Below, piece after piece: positions 36,904 to 45,800 of a stretch of 49,375 bases of DNA (position 1 is its first letter; each line of letters opens with the position of its first letter). A model generated the notes under the pieces. The model searched no databases. It was not told where the DNA came from and worked only from the letters and a program-made list of their open reading frames with translations. The translations under genes were made by a program, and so were the position numbers. Origin of the DNA: Paludibacteraceae bacterium (lineage in GTDB: Bacteria; Bacteroidota; Bacteroidia; Bacteroidales; Paludibacteraceae); assembly GCA_017555595.1 (NCBI GenBank), contig JAFZGC010000146.1, positions 1 through 49,375 of the forward strand, given 5' to 3'.

Positions 36904-39846
36904 CATGTGCGGTGGTGGACCCATTGGTGGACGACCGCCACTCTCAATCATCTGTTGTTGCCAAGCAGCTGCACCTGTAGCCTTCAGCCCGCCCATACGG
37001 TTGAGCTTGAAAGTGTAAGTTAGCATAAAGTAAGTAGGCAAGGTGTTGAACTTCTGGTAGCTTACGCTGGTTTCATTGACCGTTTGTACGATATTTTTCT
37101 TGTTGTTCAGCAGGTCATATACCTTCAATGTGAGGGTAGAGTTTGCCCATGTCTTGTCTATTGAGAAGTTCCAAATCAACTCATTCACATCAGTCAATCC
37201 CTCATATCCATAGCGAGATGTATAGCTCACATCAGTAGCGATATTCCATGCCTTGGGCAGGTGGAAAGTCACATCGCCCGAAATAATCCAGTCGCCTACA
37301 TGGCTCACATTCTTCTTATTGAGCGAGTTGTGGGTCAGTGAATAGATATTCGTATTCTTCACACCTATATCCACAATCTTATGGGTGAAACGGAGTGTCA
37401 AATCGCTGCTCATGCGGAAGTTGCCAGTCTTTGAAGCCTCGCCCAGTGGCAAGGTGTTCGACTCTATCATTTGCGCAATCTCGTCTGCATTCTGTTCGCG
37501 AAGCACATATGCCACACGCTGGTTGTAGCTAACTGCGGTGCGTGAATGGAACTGGAATATCTTCTTGCAGAATGGCGTATTCGACATGAAGTCCGCACCA
37601 ATATTCCAAGGTATCATATCTGCGTTCACGGTTTGCAGATAGCGTTTGCCTGTTTGGTCATAAATGGTGTTATTCACCAACGCATCCTGTGTTAATGTCG
37701 CACGCAGACCAGTCATAATACTTGAGAACTTCTCTTGATTGAAGCGCGAATACATGGCAAAGATGTTGTGGTAGAACGCTGGGTTCAAACCCAAGTTACC
37801 CACTGTCTCGTTCATTGCGTCAGAGTTGTTGCGCACAGGCTCCATCTGCTGAATGGTGGGTTGGCTCACATTGCCGCGATAAACGATACGCGCGAACTCT
37901 TTTTTGCCAAACTTATATTTGAATCGCAAATTAGGCGACCAATTGAATCTATTATATAAGGTATCGCGCGCGAGAAGTCCACCATAATAAGTCTGCGAAT
38001 AGGTTTGTGTAGCCAATACGCGCGCACCAGCTGTCAGGTCGATCTTCTCGCTCACCCAGCGGTAGTTCAATTCCAACTGCTCGGTGTACATATTGTTGCT
38101 TAGCGCATTGGAATACACGCTATCGTATTGATACACTCCGTCCAACATAGAATATTGGTCTTTCACCGATTGGCGGTTGCTACCCGACAGCGATAATACT
38201 GTTTCTATAAAGTGATTCTTGCCATAAATGGGCTCCACAAACGAGGTTCGGAGTGAGTAACTCAAGGCGTTGCTACCAGACAATGTGTGCTGATCTACCA
38301 ATGCCATGTTCGTGAGATTATCCCATGCATAAGTAGTGTCCGTCTTGTTGGTGTTCTTGAAACTGATGTTCGCACGCATAGTCAGTGTGCGTCCAGGCTT
38401 AGCAAACTTATGGTTGTATATGGCACGCATAGAGGCACTTATCTCCTCTTGTAGGCTTCGTTGATGCTGATAACCATCGTTGATAAGCACCGAGTCGCGG
38501 TGATAGGTATAATCGTTGTTTTGAGTAGAATGTGAGTTGGTATAACCAATCTGTGGGCGAAGAATAATCTTGTTCATCGAGTCAATCTGATACTCCATTT
38601 CCAGTCGCATTTGTGCGTCCCATGATTGGGTCAACTTGTTGGTTGTATCACGATCGACATAGGTGATAGAATCGGCACTATAACTATCTTTTTGCGATTG
38701 GGTACCTGTGAAGTTATTGGAGTGATTGATCGTAGCATCTCCACCAATGAGTAATTCTGTCTTCTCATCTTTCTTGTCCAACTTGCTGGTCAAGTCTATA
38801 TTCGTGTTTACGCCCAAGTTCTCTGAAGCGGTCACGCCTGCGTTTTGTCCGCCGAACCAACCACGACCGCGGCGCGAGCGTATTTCGTTGGTGTTGTTCG
38901 CACCACCGATAATCGTTGTTTGACTCTCGCCCAAAAGCAAATTGGTAAAGATGTTGGCGTTGTAGCGTGCATCGTTTTGCAAGAAGTGCATCATTCGCTC
39001 CGCATCGGTGTTTCCATAGGCAGGATTCCCATAGTCAAACCAACCTCCGTTGTCCGTTACCATATCCGCGCCCAAGGCACCTGAGTAGTTGCCAAACACG
39101 CCTTTCTTGCGGTCTTTCTTCAGGCTAAGGTTGATGATGCGCTCTCCCTCATCGTCCTCAAAACCAGTGAGTTTTGCCATGTCACTCTTCTCATCTATCA
39201 CCTGAATCTTCTCAATCATATCGGCAGGGATATTCTTCGTGGCAGTCTGCACATCGTCGCCAAAGAACTTCTTTCCGTCAATCCGCACGGCTTTGATTTC
39301 CTCGCCATTGATGGTCACATTGCCTTCTTTGTCCACCTCCACGCCGTTCATCTTCTTGAGCAGTTCTTCCACGGTAGCAGTTTCGCTGACTTGGTATGCG
39401 GCGGTATTGTATTCTATGGTGTCACCTTTGACGGTCATTTCTGCGGCGCGTCCTTGCACACTCACTTCGGCGAGGTGCTGCACTTGTTCTGTCAAGCGAA
39501 TGGTTGGCATATCCAAATTGGCGTTTGGCATCTTCACCTCTTTGATTACCTCATTGAAGCCTACCGACGAGATAATCAGTTTGTATGTTCCTGGGCGGAT
39601 ATTGGTAAGGATGAATATTCCGTCGTAGGTTGTTTGCGCACCTTGTACGAGTACAGAGTCGGGCATATCCATAGGCATTCCAGCAGGTGGTGTTGGCATA
39701 TTGGCTTTGGGGTATGCAAACAGTCGCACGGTAGCCATTTCTACGGGTGCACCATCGGTCTTAGAGAGGATAGTGCCTGATAAAGTGTGTTGTGCCATCA
39801 TAGGCATGGCAATCACACAACTAAGTATAATCAGTAAATGTTTCAT
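36901..39846 (-). CDS. Large TonB-dependent-receptor-like outer-membrane beta-barrel protein
   Basis: A 981-residue outer-membrane protein. Signal peptide: MKHLLIILSCVIAMPMMAQ. A CarboxypepD_reg-like domain (about 20-110: HTLSGTILSKTDGAPVEMATVRLF, RPGTYKLIISSVGF) is followed by a plug-like segment (VSETATVEELLKKMNGVEVDKEGNVTINGEEIKAVRIDGKKFFG) and a long barrel domain of the type seen in Bacteroidota OMP_b-brl_3 proteins. The end is Gly/Met/Pro-rich (GGRPPMGPPPHM). An upstream ATG at 39861 would add five residues. No SusD partner is adjacent, so it is not a typical Sus pair. Cargo unknown; its nearness to tonB is suggestive only. Confidence 0.85.
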   Translation of the reverse strand: MKHLLIILSCVIAMPMMAQHTLSGTILSKTDGAPVEMATVRLFAYPKANMPTPPAGMPMDMPDSVLVQGAQTTYDGIFILTNIRPGTYKLIISSVGFNEVIKEVKMPNANLDMPTIRLTEQVQHLAEVSVQGRAAEMTVKGDTIEYNTAAYQVSETATVEELLKKMNGVEVDKEGNVTINGEEIKAVRIDGKKFFGDDVQTATKNIPADMIEKIQVIDEKSDMAKLTGFEDDEGERIINLSLKKDRKKGVFGNYSGALGADMVTDNGGWFDYGNPAYGNTDAERMMHFLQNDARYNANIFTNLLLGESQTTIIGGANNTNEIRSRRGRGWFGGQNAGVTASENLGVNTNIDLTSKLDKKDEKTELLIGGDATINHSNNFTGTQSQKDSYSADSITYVDRDTTNKLTQSWDAQMRLEMEYQIDSMNKIILRPQIGYTNSHSTQNNDYTYHRDSVLINDGYQHQRSLQEEISASMRAIYNHKFAKPGRTLTMRANISFKNTNKTDTTYAWDNLTNMALVDQHTLSGSNALSYSLRTSFVEPIYGKNHFIETVLSLSGSNRQSVKDQYSMLDGVYQYDSVYSNALSNNMYTEQLELNYRWVSEKIDLTAGARVLATQTYSQTYYGGLLARDTLYNRFNWSPNLRFKYKFGKKEFARIVYRGNVSQPTIQQMEPVRNNSDAMNETVGNLGLNPAFYHNIFAMYSRFNQEKFSSIMTGLRATLTQDALVNNTIYDQTGKRYLQTVNADMIPWNIGADFMSNTPFCKKIFQFHSRTAVSYNQRVAYVLREQNADEIAQMIESNTLPLGEASKTGNFRMSSDLTLRFTHKIVDIGVKNTNIYSLTHNSLNKKNVSHVGDWIISGDVTFHLPKAWNIATDVSYTSRYGYEGLTDVNELIWNFSIDKTWANSTLTLKVYDLLNNKKNIVQTVNETSVSYQKFNTLPTYFMLTYTFKLNRMGGLKATGAAAWQQQMIESGGRPPMGPPPHM

Positions 39847-40013
39847 CGCTTTTCCTTTCATTCGCTTAATTTGCCGTTATAAGAAAAATTTTGGTTAATA
39901 TTCTTCAATAAACTGCAATTTTGGTAGTGTAATAATAATTTTCGGTTCTAATTTTGAGTAATTTTTGTTTTTGTAAATATTTCCCGCACCAGCATTGTGG
40001 TTGTTTCTTCTTC

Positions 40014-41111
40014 TCAAAAATCGTGCCAGTCCGCAATCACTATTGCTGCCATAGCCTCCACTACGGGTACAGCTCTCACCGCCACGCACGCATCATGCCT
40101 TCCTCTCGCCTCTTGCTCTTCGCCTTTCGCCTCTCGCCTTAGCGGGGTCCCCGAAAACGCTCGTGGCGTTTTGGGGTGCTCTATCGTCTCCAGTGTCTTC
40201 CTACTCGACGCCGTCGGCTTAAACACGCATCGGAACACGATGGGTGTGCCGTCGCTTATGCCGCCCGCCATACCGCCAGAGATCAATTGCGAATCCCCAG
40301 TTAGGTACATCTCGCTACCTTTCAATGATACACCGCTGAAGCCCGAACCGTACTCAAAGCCTTTGCAGGCATTGATACTCATCATGGCAAAAGCAAGGTG
40401 GCTTTGCAGTTTGTCGAAGATAGGCTCTCCTACGCCGATTGTTATGCCTGTTATTCGACACTCCACAATGCCACCAATGCTGTCTCCTTCTTGACGTATC
40501 TGATTGATATACTCCTCAAAATCAGCGGGATTGGTCTTCTCTCCCACTTGCACCAGTTTGGCTTCGATGTGAATGCCTTTTTCGTGCAACAGCTGTTTGG
40601 CTATGCTGCCAGCCACCACGCGTGAGGCTGTCTCTCTCGCGGAGGCACGACCGCCGCCGCGATGGTCGCGTATGCCATATTTCTCTTGATACACGCGGTC
40701 GGCGTGTCCTATTCGGTAGGTGTGGCGTAGCCATTCATAGTCTTCTGGGCGTGCATCGCTGTTGCGAATGATGAATGCGATGGGTGTACCCAGTGTCACG
40801 CCGTCCATCACGCCACTCAGCCATTCCACCTCATCCGCCTCACGCAACGCCCGTGGTGACACCCCAGCCTCTCGCCCTTCGCCTCTCGCCTTTCGCCTTT
40901 CGCCTTTAACCTCATCGCCTTTCGCCTTTAACCTTTCGCCTTTCGCCTCTAAACAGCGCGCAGCGCGCCCTGCTCTTCTATCAAGCTCTTGCTTGATCAT
41001 CTCAAGGTCAATATGCAGACCTGCGGGCACGCCGTCCAGCACACCGCCGATAGCTCGACCGTGCGACTCTCCAAAGGAGGTAAAAGCAAACTTCTCGCCG
41101 AAGGTATTCAT
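40014..41111 (-). CDS. aroC: Chorismate synthase with two unusual in-frame inserts
   Basis: AroC makes chorismate from EPSP with reduced FMN, the last step of the shikimate pathway. The 365-residue protein begins MNTFGEKFAFTSFGESHG (signature 1). It keeps RGGGRASARETASRVVAG (signature 2) and GRHDACVAVRAVPVVEAMAA (signature 3). Two regions are abnormal. Residues about 47-91 (KGERLKAKGDEVKGERRKAR and neighbours) replace the usual RRPGQS-type segment before EADEVEWLSG; residues about 311-337 (KTPRAFSGTPLRREAKGEE) lie before GRHD. Both are encoded by 7-bp repeats, the second with palindromes. ATG 41111 is fixed by signature 1 and by the promoter 9 bases upstream. Activity is uncertain. Confidence 0.88.
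   Translation of the reverse strand: MNTFGEKFAFTSFGESHGRAIGGVLDGVPAGLHIDLEMIKQELDRRAGRAARCLEAKGERLKAKGDEVKGERRKARGEGREAGVSPRALREADEVEWLSGVMDGVTLGTPIAFIIRNSDARPEDYEWLRHTYRIGHADRVYQEKYGIRDHRGGGRASARETASRVVAGSIAKQLLHEKGIHIEAKLVQVGEKTNPADFEEYINQIRQEGDSIGGIVECRITGITIGVGEPIFDKLQSHLAFAMMSINACKGFEYGSGFSGVSLKGSEMYLTGDSQLISGGMAGGISDGTPIVFRCVFKPTASSRKTLETIEHPKTPRAFSGTPLRREAKGEEQEARGRHDACVAVRAVPVVEAMAAIVIADWHDF
40102..40181 (-). repeat. Composite insert in aroC: 7-bp repeats plus REP-like palindromes
   Basis: Bases 40102-40140 contain CGCCTYT-type heptamers. Next come the palindrome CGGGGTCCCCG (40143-40153) and a long hairpin (40150-40176: arms of 11 with one mismatch, 5-base loop). The whole segment is in frame with aroC. 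Confidence 0.75.
40867..40950 (-). repeat. 7-bp tandem repeat inside the N-terminal part of aroC
   Basis: On the + strand the units are CGCCTTT (six nearly exact), AACCTTT, CGCCTCT and one 8-mer AACCTCAT. On the coding strand they give the heptapeptide-like GERRKAK/GERLKAK pattern. Confidence 0.88.
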
Positions 41112-41120
41112 AAATCGCTG

Positions 41121-41151
41121 CAAAATTAGTATAATTTTTGTAAATATGCAA
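41121..41151 (-). promoter_or_regulatory. Promoter of aroC
   Basis: Minus strand: TTG (complement of 41149-41151), 20 bases, TAATTTTG (complement of 41121-41128). The -7 box is 9 bases from the ATG, so the leader is only a few bases. Confidence 0.72.
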
Positions 41152-41262
41152 ATTTATTTGCAAATAGTTGGTATAAGTTGTTGATTAAAATAATTCGTGT
41201 TGTTTTGAATACATAAATATTTGCTAATTTTATGTTTTGCAACATGTTTTTCGCTATCTAAC

Positions 41263-41293
41263 TTGCGTGTTCTTATTTTTTTTAGTATCTTTG
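41263..41293 (+). promoter_or_regulatory. Promoter of the AbiE-like pair
   Basis: TTG at 41263-41265, 20 bases, TATCTTTG at 41286-41293. The predicted start near 41300 is directly before a hairpin leader and about 150 bases before the first ORF. Confidence 0.75.
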
Positions 41294-41301
41294 CAAGTTT
41301 T

Positions 41302-41344
41302 TTATGGGCTCGTGCCTCGCGCAGGCGAGCGCCGCGAACCATAA
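41302..41344 (+). promoter_or_regulatory. Structured GC-rich leader hairpin
   Basis: TTATGG (41302-41307) pairs with CCATAA (41339-41344). Inside, GCTC/GAGC and GCCT/AGGC can pair around a CGCGC loop. The GC content contrasts sharply with the A+T-rich surroundings. It could be an RNA control element of the pair downstream. Confidence 0.5.
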
Positions 41345-41356
41345 ATACCGCCCAAT

Positions 41357-41400
41357 TGGCACAATTAACAAAACAACAATGTTGACTAATACACTATAAT
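41357..41400. repeat. Left direct repeat flanking the AbiE-like pair
   Basis: A 44-base unit starting TGGCACAATTAACAAAACAA. It matches 42344-42387 at 39 of 44 positions in the same orientation. Confidence 0.85.
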
Positions 41401-41446
41401 TTTGGTAGTTTAAAAATATTTTTGGGGATTGAACAAATAAATTTGT

Positions 41447-41752
41447 ATGAAGCTTGCACCATCCATACAGCACTTTAGCAAGAACCTCTTTTGGGATGTT
41501 AATCCTGCTGATTTCCATGCGGACAGATGCCCTGCACAGGTTATCCAACGCGTACTTGAAAGAGGCGAATGGAGTGACTGGTGTTTAGTTCGTGATTATT
41601 ATGGATTAATGCAGATAGCTGAGATTTGCAAAACCCTACGCACCCTCAGCCCAGAGGCACTTAGTTACATCTGCTGCATGACTGATACTAAAAAAGAAGA
41701 CTATAGATGTTATCATTACGCACAATCGAACCCCACACTCTGGAATTGCTAA
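41447..41752 (+). CDS. DUF6922-like protein, putative antitoxin of an AbiE-type pair
   Basis: A 101-residue protein. It contains the pattern FSKNLFWDVNPADFHADRCPAQVIQRVLERGEWSDW and LRTLSPEALSYICCM, which I recognise from small Bacteroidota proteins encoded before AbiEii-type nucleotidyltransferases. In the classical AbiE system the first gene encodes a transcriptional antitoxin. No helix-turn-helix is obvious, so that role is inferred from position. Its 3' end overlaps the next gene by 46 bases. It is read from the promoter at 41263-41293 after a long structured leader. Confidence 0.75.
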   Translation: MKLAPSIQHFSKNLFWDVNPADFHADRCPAQVIQRVLERGEWSDWCLVRDYYGLMQIAEICKTLRTLSPEALSYICCMTDTKKEDYRCYHYAQSNPTLWNC

Positions 41753-42321
41753 AAGCACTTATGCAAGAACCAGCACTGTGTGAGTTGCGCCTTGTAGGCG
41801 GAACCGCGTTGGCGTTGCAATATGGTCATCGTTCTTCAATTGATTTGGATTTGTTTGGTAAGATTGATATTAACGGGTATGAATTGCAGTCCATATTAAG
41901 TAAGTATGGTGTATTAAAAGTGGAAAACGAAACGAAAATAATCCATCAATTCTATATTGATAATATTAAAGTAGATGTAGTGAATTATCCATTTGAGTGG
42001 ATTAGTCCTATGGTTAAAGAGGACGGTGTTCGATTAGCTTCGCCTGTGGATATTGCTGCAATGAAAGTGAATGCTATTGAAGGCAGGGGAACGAAGAAGG
42101 ACTTTATTGATATGTATATATTGCTTCAGCACTATTCACTAGAAGAGATTATTGCTTTTTATCAACAGAAGTATCCTAATTACTCTACTTTTCGAGCGCT
42201 ACGAAGCTTAACCTATTTCGACGATGCCGAAGAACAATTTATGCCTCGAATGTTTATTGATGATACTTGGGAGGAAATTAAACAATTTATAATCAACAAA
42301 GTGAAAACGATTAAATTATAA
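41707..42321 (+). CDS. AbiEii/AbiGii-type nucleotidyltransferase toxin
   Basis: A 204-residue nucleotidyltransferase of the AbiEii family. The active-site motif is ELRLVGGTALALQYGHRSSIDLDLFG (GG-T then DxD; about 28-53), with a later acidic residue in NIKVDVVNYPF and the family's SPVDIAAMKVNAIEGRGTKKDFIDMYILL. AbiEii proteins act as toxins, and the systems abort phage infection or stabilise DNA. Start ATG 41707 overlaps the DUF6922-like gene by 46 bases, so translation is probably coupled. The pair is enclosed by 44-bp direct repeats, suggesting a mobile cassette. Catalytic residues look intact. Confidence 0.87.
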   Translation: MLSLRTIEPHTLELLKALMQEPALCELRLVGGTALALQYGHRSSIDLDLFGKIDINGYELQSILSKYGVLKVENETKIIHQFYIDNIKVDVVNYPFEWISPMVKEDGVRLASPVDIAAMKVNAIEGRGTKKDFIDMYILLQHYSLEEIIAFYQQKYPNYSTFRALRSLTYFDDAEEQFMPRMFIDDTWEEIKQFIINKVKTIKL

Positions 42322-42343
42322 CGCCCATTTGTGCCAGCAAGAA

Positions 42344-42387
42344 TGGCACAATTAACAAAACAATAATTTTGACTAATTCTCTACAAT
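42344..42387. repeat. Right direct repeat flanking the AbiE-like pair
   Basis: Second copy of the 44-base unit (39/44 identity with 41357-41400). Here the first six bases also form a hairpin with the preceding GTGCCA (42331-42336). Confidence 0.85.
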
Positions 42388-42637
42388 AGAAATAGTTTAG
42401 ATAGTTTAGATTTCTGCGCGCAGCGCAAGGAGACAAATATAATTTACAACATGACCCGCAAGTCCTACATAAAATCTTTGATTTCTGCCCTTCAAAATAG
42501 GGGGGGGTATGGCTGCTGCTCGGTAGTAGATAATCCATTAGACAGAATATATCGCGTATTGTCGTGGCTTTTAGCTGCGGCATCTGCTTTTTGTCGGTTG
42601 TATGCCTATGGTATGCCACCCATCTGCCTCCTATCTC

Positions 42638-42692
42638 CATCGGAACTTCATCGGAACCTCATCGGAATCTCATCGGAATCTCATCGGAACCT
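42638..42692. repeat. Five tandem 11-bp units
   Basis: CATCGGAACTT, CATCGGAACCT, CATCGGAATCT, CATCGGAATCT, CATCGGAACCT, then the broken unit CATCAACTG. Differences are only at positions 9-10. Confidence 0.88.
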
Positions 42693-42764
42693 CATCAACT
42701 GACAACCGAGGAAACATTAAGAGAAACAGATACTTTGGGTATAACGTGGTTCACACCACCACCC

Positions 42765-42797
42765 ATTAGAACATTAAAACGTCGAAACATTTGAAAC
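42765..42797. repeat. GAAAC-type tandem repeat
   Basis: Units ATTAGAAC, ATTAAAAC, GTCGAAAC and ATTTGAAAC (period 8, last 9). Similar in design to the tract at 22512-22550. Confidence 0.65.
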
Positions 42798-42834
42798 TAT
42801 TATACTAATTTTTAATCTTAAAAATTCTATTTTT

Positions 42835-45800
42835 ATGAAAAAATCAATCTTCTTATTTTTCGCAGCCCTCCTGTGTGCGTTAAGCGTGCAAGCTAAGAAT
42901 GTTTATGCTGTGAATTATAGTTTGCCAGGAAATGGTTCCAACACCTATTGTCATAACTGGCAAAACGCTAACACCAACACCACATCATGGCCTGGGACTA
43001 AAATGACAAAATTAGCGGACATTAAAGCAGGCTCATGTGATATTTACTATTGCACACTCAAAGCAGCAACAAACGACAAGGTTATTTTTTCTTCCAATGG
43101 AAGTTCCCAAAGTAGTACATTCACATTAGATTCCAAATACCCACAACCTACTTATGCAAATGGTAGCTGGTGGTACTCTCCACGATTGACAAGTGCAATT
43201 TGGGGAGATGCGCAAAATGTAAGTGGTGGATATATATATTTCGATAACACTCAAGCACAATGGAATGATACATATATTTATCTTATTGTTGGTCACGACA
43301 AATATTTGGGATACTATCGTTTAACCAAATTAGAAGGCACAAATTTATACTACGCAAGTTTAAAAGATTTAGGTTGGGGTGATGCTAAATTTGTTGTGAT
43401 GGCAGGTCACAGTTCTTCCAAATCTAAAGGAAGTGCGAGCGCTAATACAATCACTAGTCTTACTCACTTTTCAGATGCAATCAGTTATGGTTTGAATACT
43501 GGAACATCTTACATGATTACAATGGAATCTGGTAACAATTGTACTCCTATTTCAATTGATTGGAATAATGATGGGTATGAAAAATATAACCACACACAGA
43601 CCATATACAAAGTTATCAATGATGCTACTACAACTATAGATGTTGGTACAGTAGAAATTACTACTACAAAATTATCAGGAAATTGCAATGGAACAAAAGA
43701 TAACTCTACAGCCATAATTGGTACAAGTAACAAGTCAGCAACCGCAGATGCTGTACAAACTGCAGTTGTCACATTACAAGCTAGTGCAAAAACTGGTTAT
43801 AAATTTTTAGGTTGGGCAGAAACAGCAGATGGAACTATTATTAGTACTAATGCAACTTATACATATACTGCGACTTCTGAAAAATCTTATTATGCAAAAT
43901 TCCAAAGAGTATATTCAGTAACTATTACTAACGATGGCAACGGAACGACAACTCCTACTACTATTCAAACGATTGCTCAAGGAGAAAATGTTTCTATCAC
44001 AGCTACAGCTGCAACAAATTATGAATTTGTAAATTGGGAAATCACCAGTGGTAGTGGTAGTTTTGGAGACGCCCACTTAGCAGAAACCACCTTTACACCT
44101 ACTAGTGACGCGACTGTTCAAGCAAACTTCCGTTCTACACTCACTTATTCATTGACAGTTCAAGGTGGTACTGGCATAAAATCTGTATCAGGAGATAACA
44201 ATAATGTAACTTTGGGCGAGAGTTATGATATCACGGCAACTCTTGCCGATGGATATGTGTTTGAGGGATGGACCGCTGATGTTGCTGCAAACGCAGAAAT
44301 CGCAGATGCTGCCAAAGCGAACACTTCAGTAGTGGTTAAAAATGGTTCAGTAGTTCTTACCGCTTCTGCTACTGAGATTATGTCTGCATTGACAACCTCT
44401 AACACCTACGACGAAGGAACACCTTCTATCGATGCGCCTGCAACATCCGTTTCTGAAATCGGTATTACTACAACTGCTACCATTACTGCGGCTACCGATA
44501 TTGATTATACACTAGCAAGTTGGACGCTTGAAAATTGCGTTCGTACCGATGGTGGTGCTGACAACGCAACAACTATCACAGTAAAATCAAATGGAGATGG
44601 TGCTGCGGCAACCGTTACTGCCAACTACAACATCATTCCTAAAATCACCCTATATTTTGTTAATTCCACCCAATGGGAAGTCGTTGCTTGCCACCACTGG
44701 AAAGAGGGTGTCAGCGGAACAATATGGCCTGGCGATCTAATGGAAAAAGTTAGTACAGTGCACGGCTTTGATATATACAAAGTTAAGTTTACTGAATTGG
44801 AACATGATCAATGTATCTTCAATAACAATAACAATGGAAAACAAACAGGCAACTTAGCTGTACAAGATGGCAAATACTACTATCCAGAAACAGACGAGTG
44901 GTACGCAACTGTTGCAGAGATTCCAACTCCTTGTACAGACTGCTCTGACTATGCAATCGCTGGTTCTATGAACGATTGGAGTGCTCGTAGAAATAGATTA
45001 AAAGTAACAGCCAATAACGACATTGTAGAGCTGACATTAGAACTCACAGCAGGCGACTACGATTTCAAGGTTGCTGGTCCAGATGGATGGTACGGTAATA
45101 GTGGAAAATACGAGCGTGAACATAGTGGCAATGCTTGGACATATAGAATAAAAGACAATGAAAATAACGATGAGGATAATGCTCGTATCTATGTTGATAT
45201 GACTGGAGAATATACTTTCACATGGAAAATATCAACAAAAGAACTTACCATTACTTATCCTGAATTGCCTGATTTCAGCCAACAAACGAATACTATTCTT
45301 TTCCGTCCATCTACTGATTGGAAAAAATCCGATGCTCGTTTCGCCGCATATTTCTTTGGTGCAACCGCTGAAAAATGGGTAGATATGACCGATGCTGACG
45401 GCGATGGCATTTACGAAGCAACTAACCCAAAAACCAACCTATCAGTTAAAATATGCTGTTTAAAATCTGGAAAAACAGAGACCAAATGGGAGAATGTTAA
45501 GTGGCGATCCATTAACTATGAAATTCCAACTGGCGTAGAAAACTGTTGGGTTGTAAACGATGGTGCATGGGATGACGCTACTGGTACTTGGGCAATGCCA
45601 TTGAGCAATGGAGATAATAGTGCTACAATCGACGCAGCTAAAGATCAAAAAGTAACCGCATTAGTCAACCGATCATTTGTTAAAGACGATGGCTACTACA
45701 CACTCTGCGTTCCATTCAATATGCCAGCTTCGTTGGTAGGTAAAGCGTACCAAATTTCTGGTTTGATTCAAAAAAACACAGACTATGTAGAAGTTAATTT

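Larger units (their letters stand above)
41112..41446. other. 335-base gap between aroC and the DUF6922-like gene
   Basis: It holds the aroC promoter (41121-41151), the divergent promoter of the toxin/antitoxin pair (41263-41293), a GC-rich hairpin leader (41302-41344) and the left 44-bp direct repeat (41357-41400). The rest is A+T-rich and shows no gene. Confidence 0.7.
42322..42834. other. 513-base non-coding segment before the large secreted protein gene
   Basis: It holds a hairpin (42329-42351), the right 44-bp repeat, a run of eight G (42500-42507), five 11-bp units (42638-42692) and a GAAAC-type tract (42765-42797). Short open frames here are low-complexity and not convincing. I found no consensus promoter for the gene at 42835. 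Confidence 0.7.

Noticed and set aside
40762..41184. 140-codon + strand frame opposite aroC (SPLAFRLSPLTSSPFAF type peptide)
   Set aside because: It is the mirror reading of the heptamer array in aroC, which is a clear conserved gene; the repeat is stop-free in both directions.
42451..42702. Open frame of 83 codons over the eight-G run and the 11-bp repeats
   Set aside because: Low-complexity peptide from repeat DNA, no start signal, codon use unlike the neighbours.
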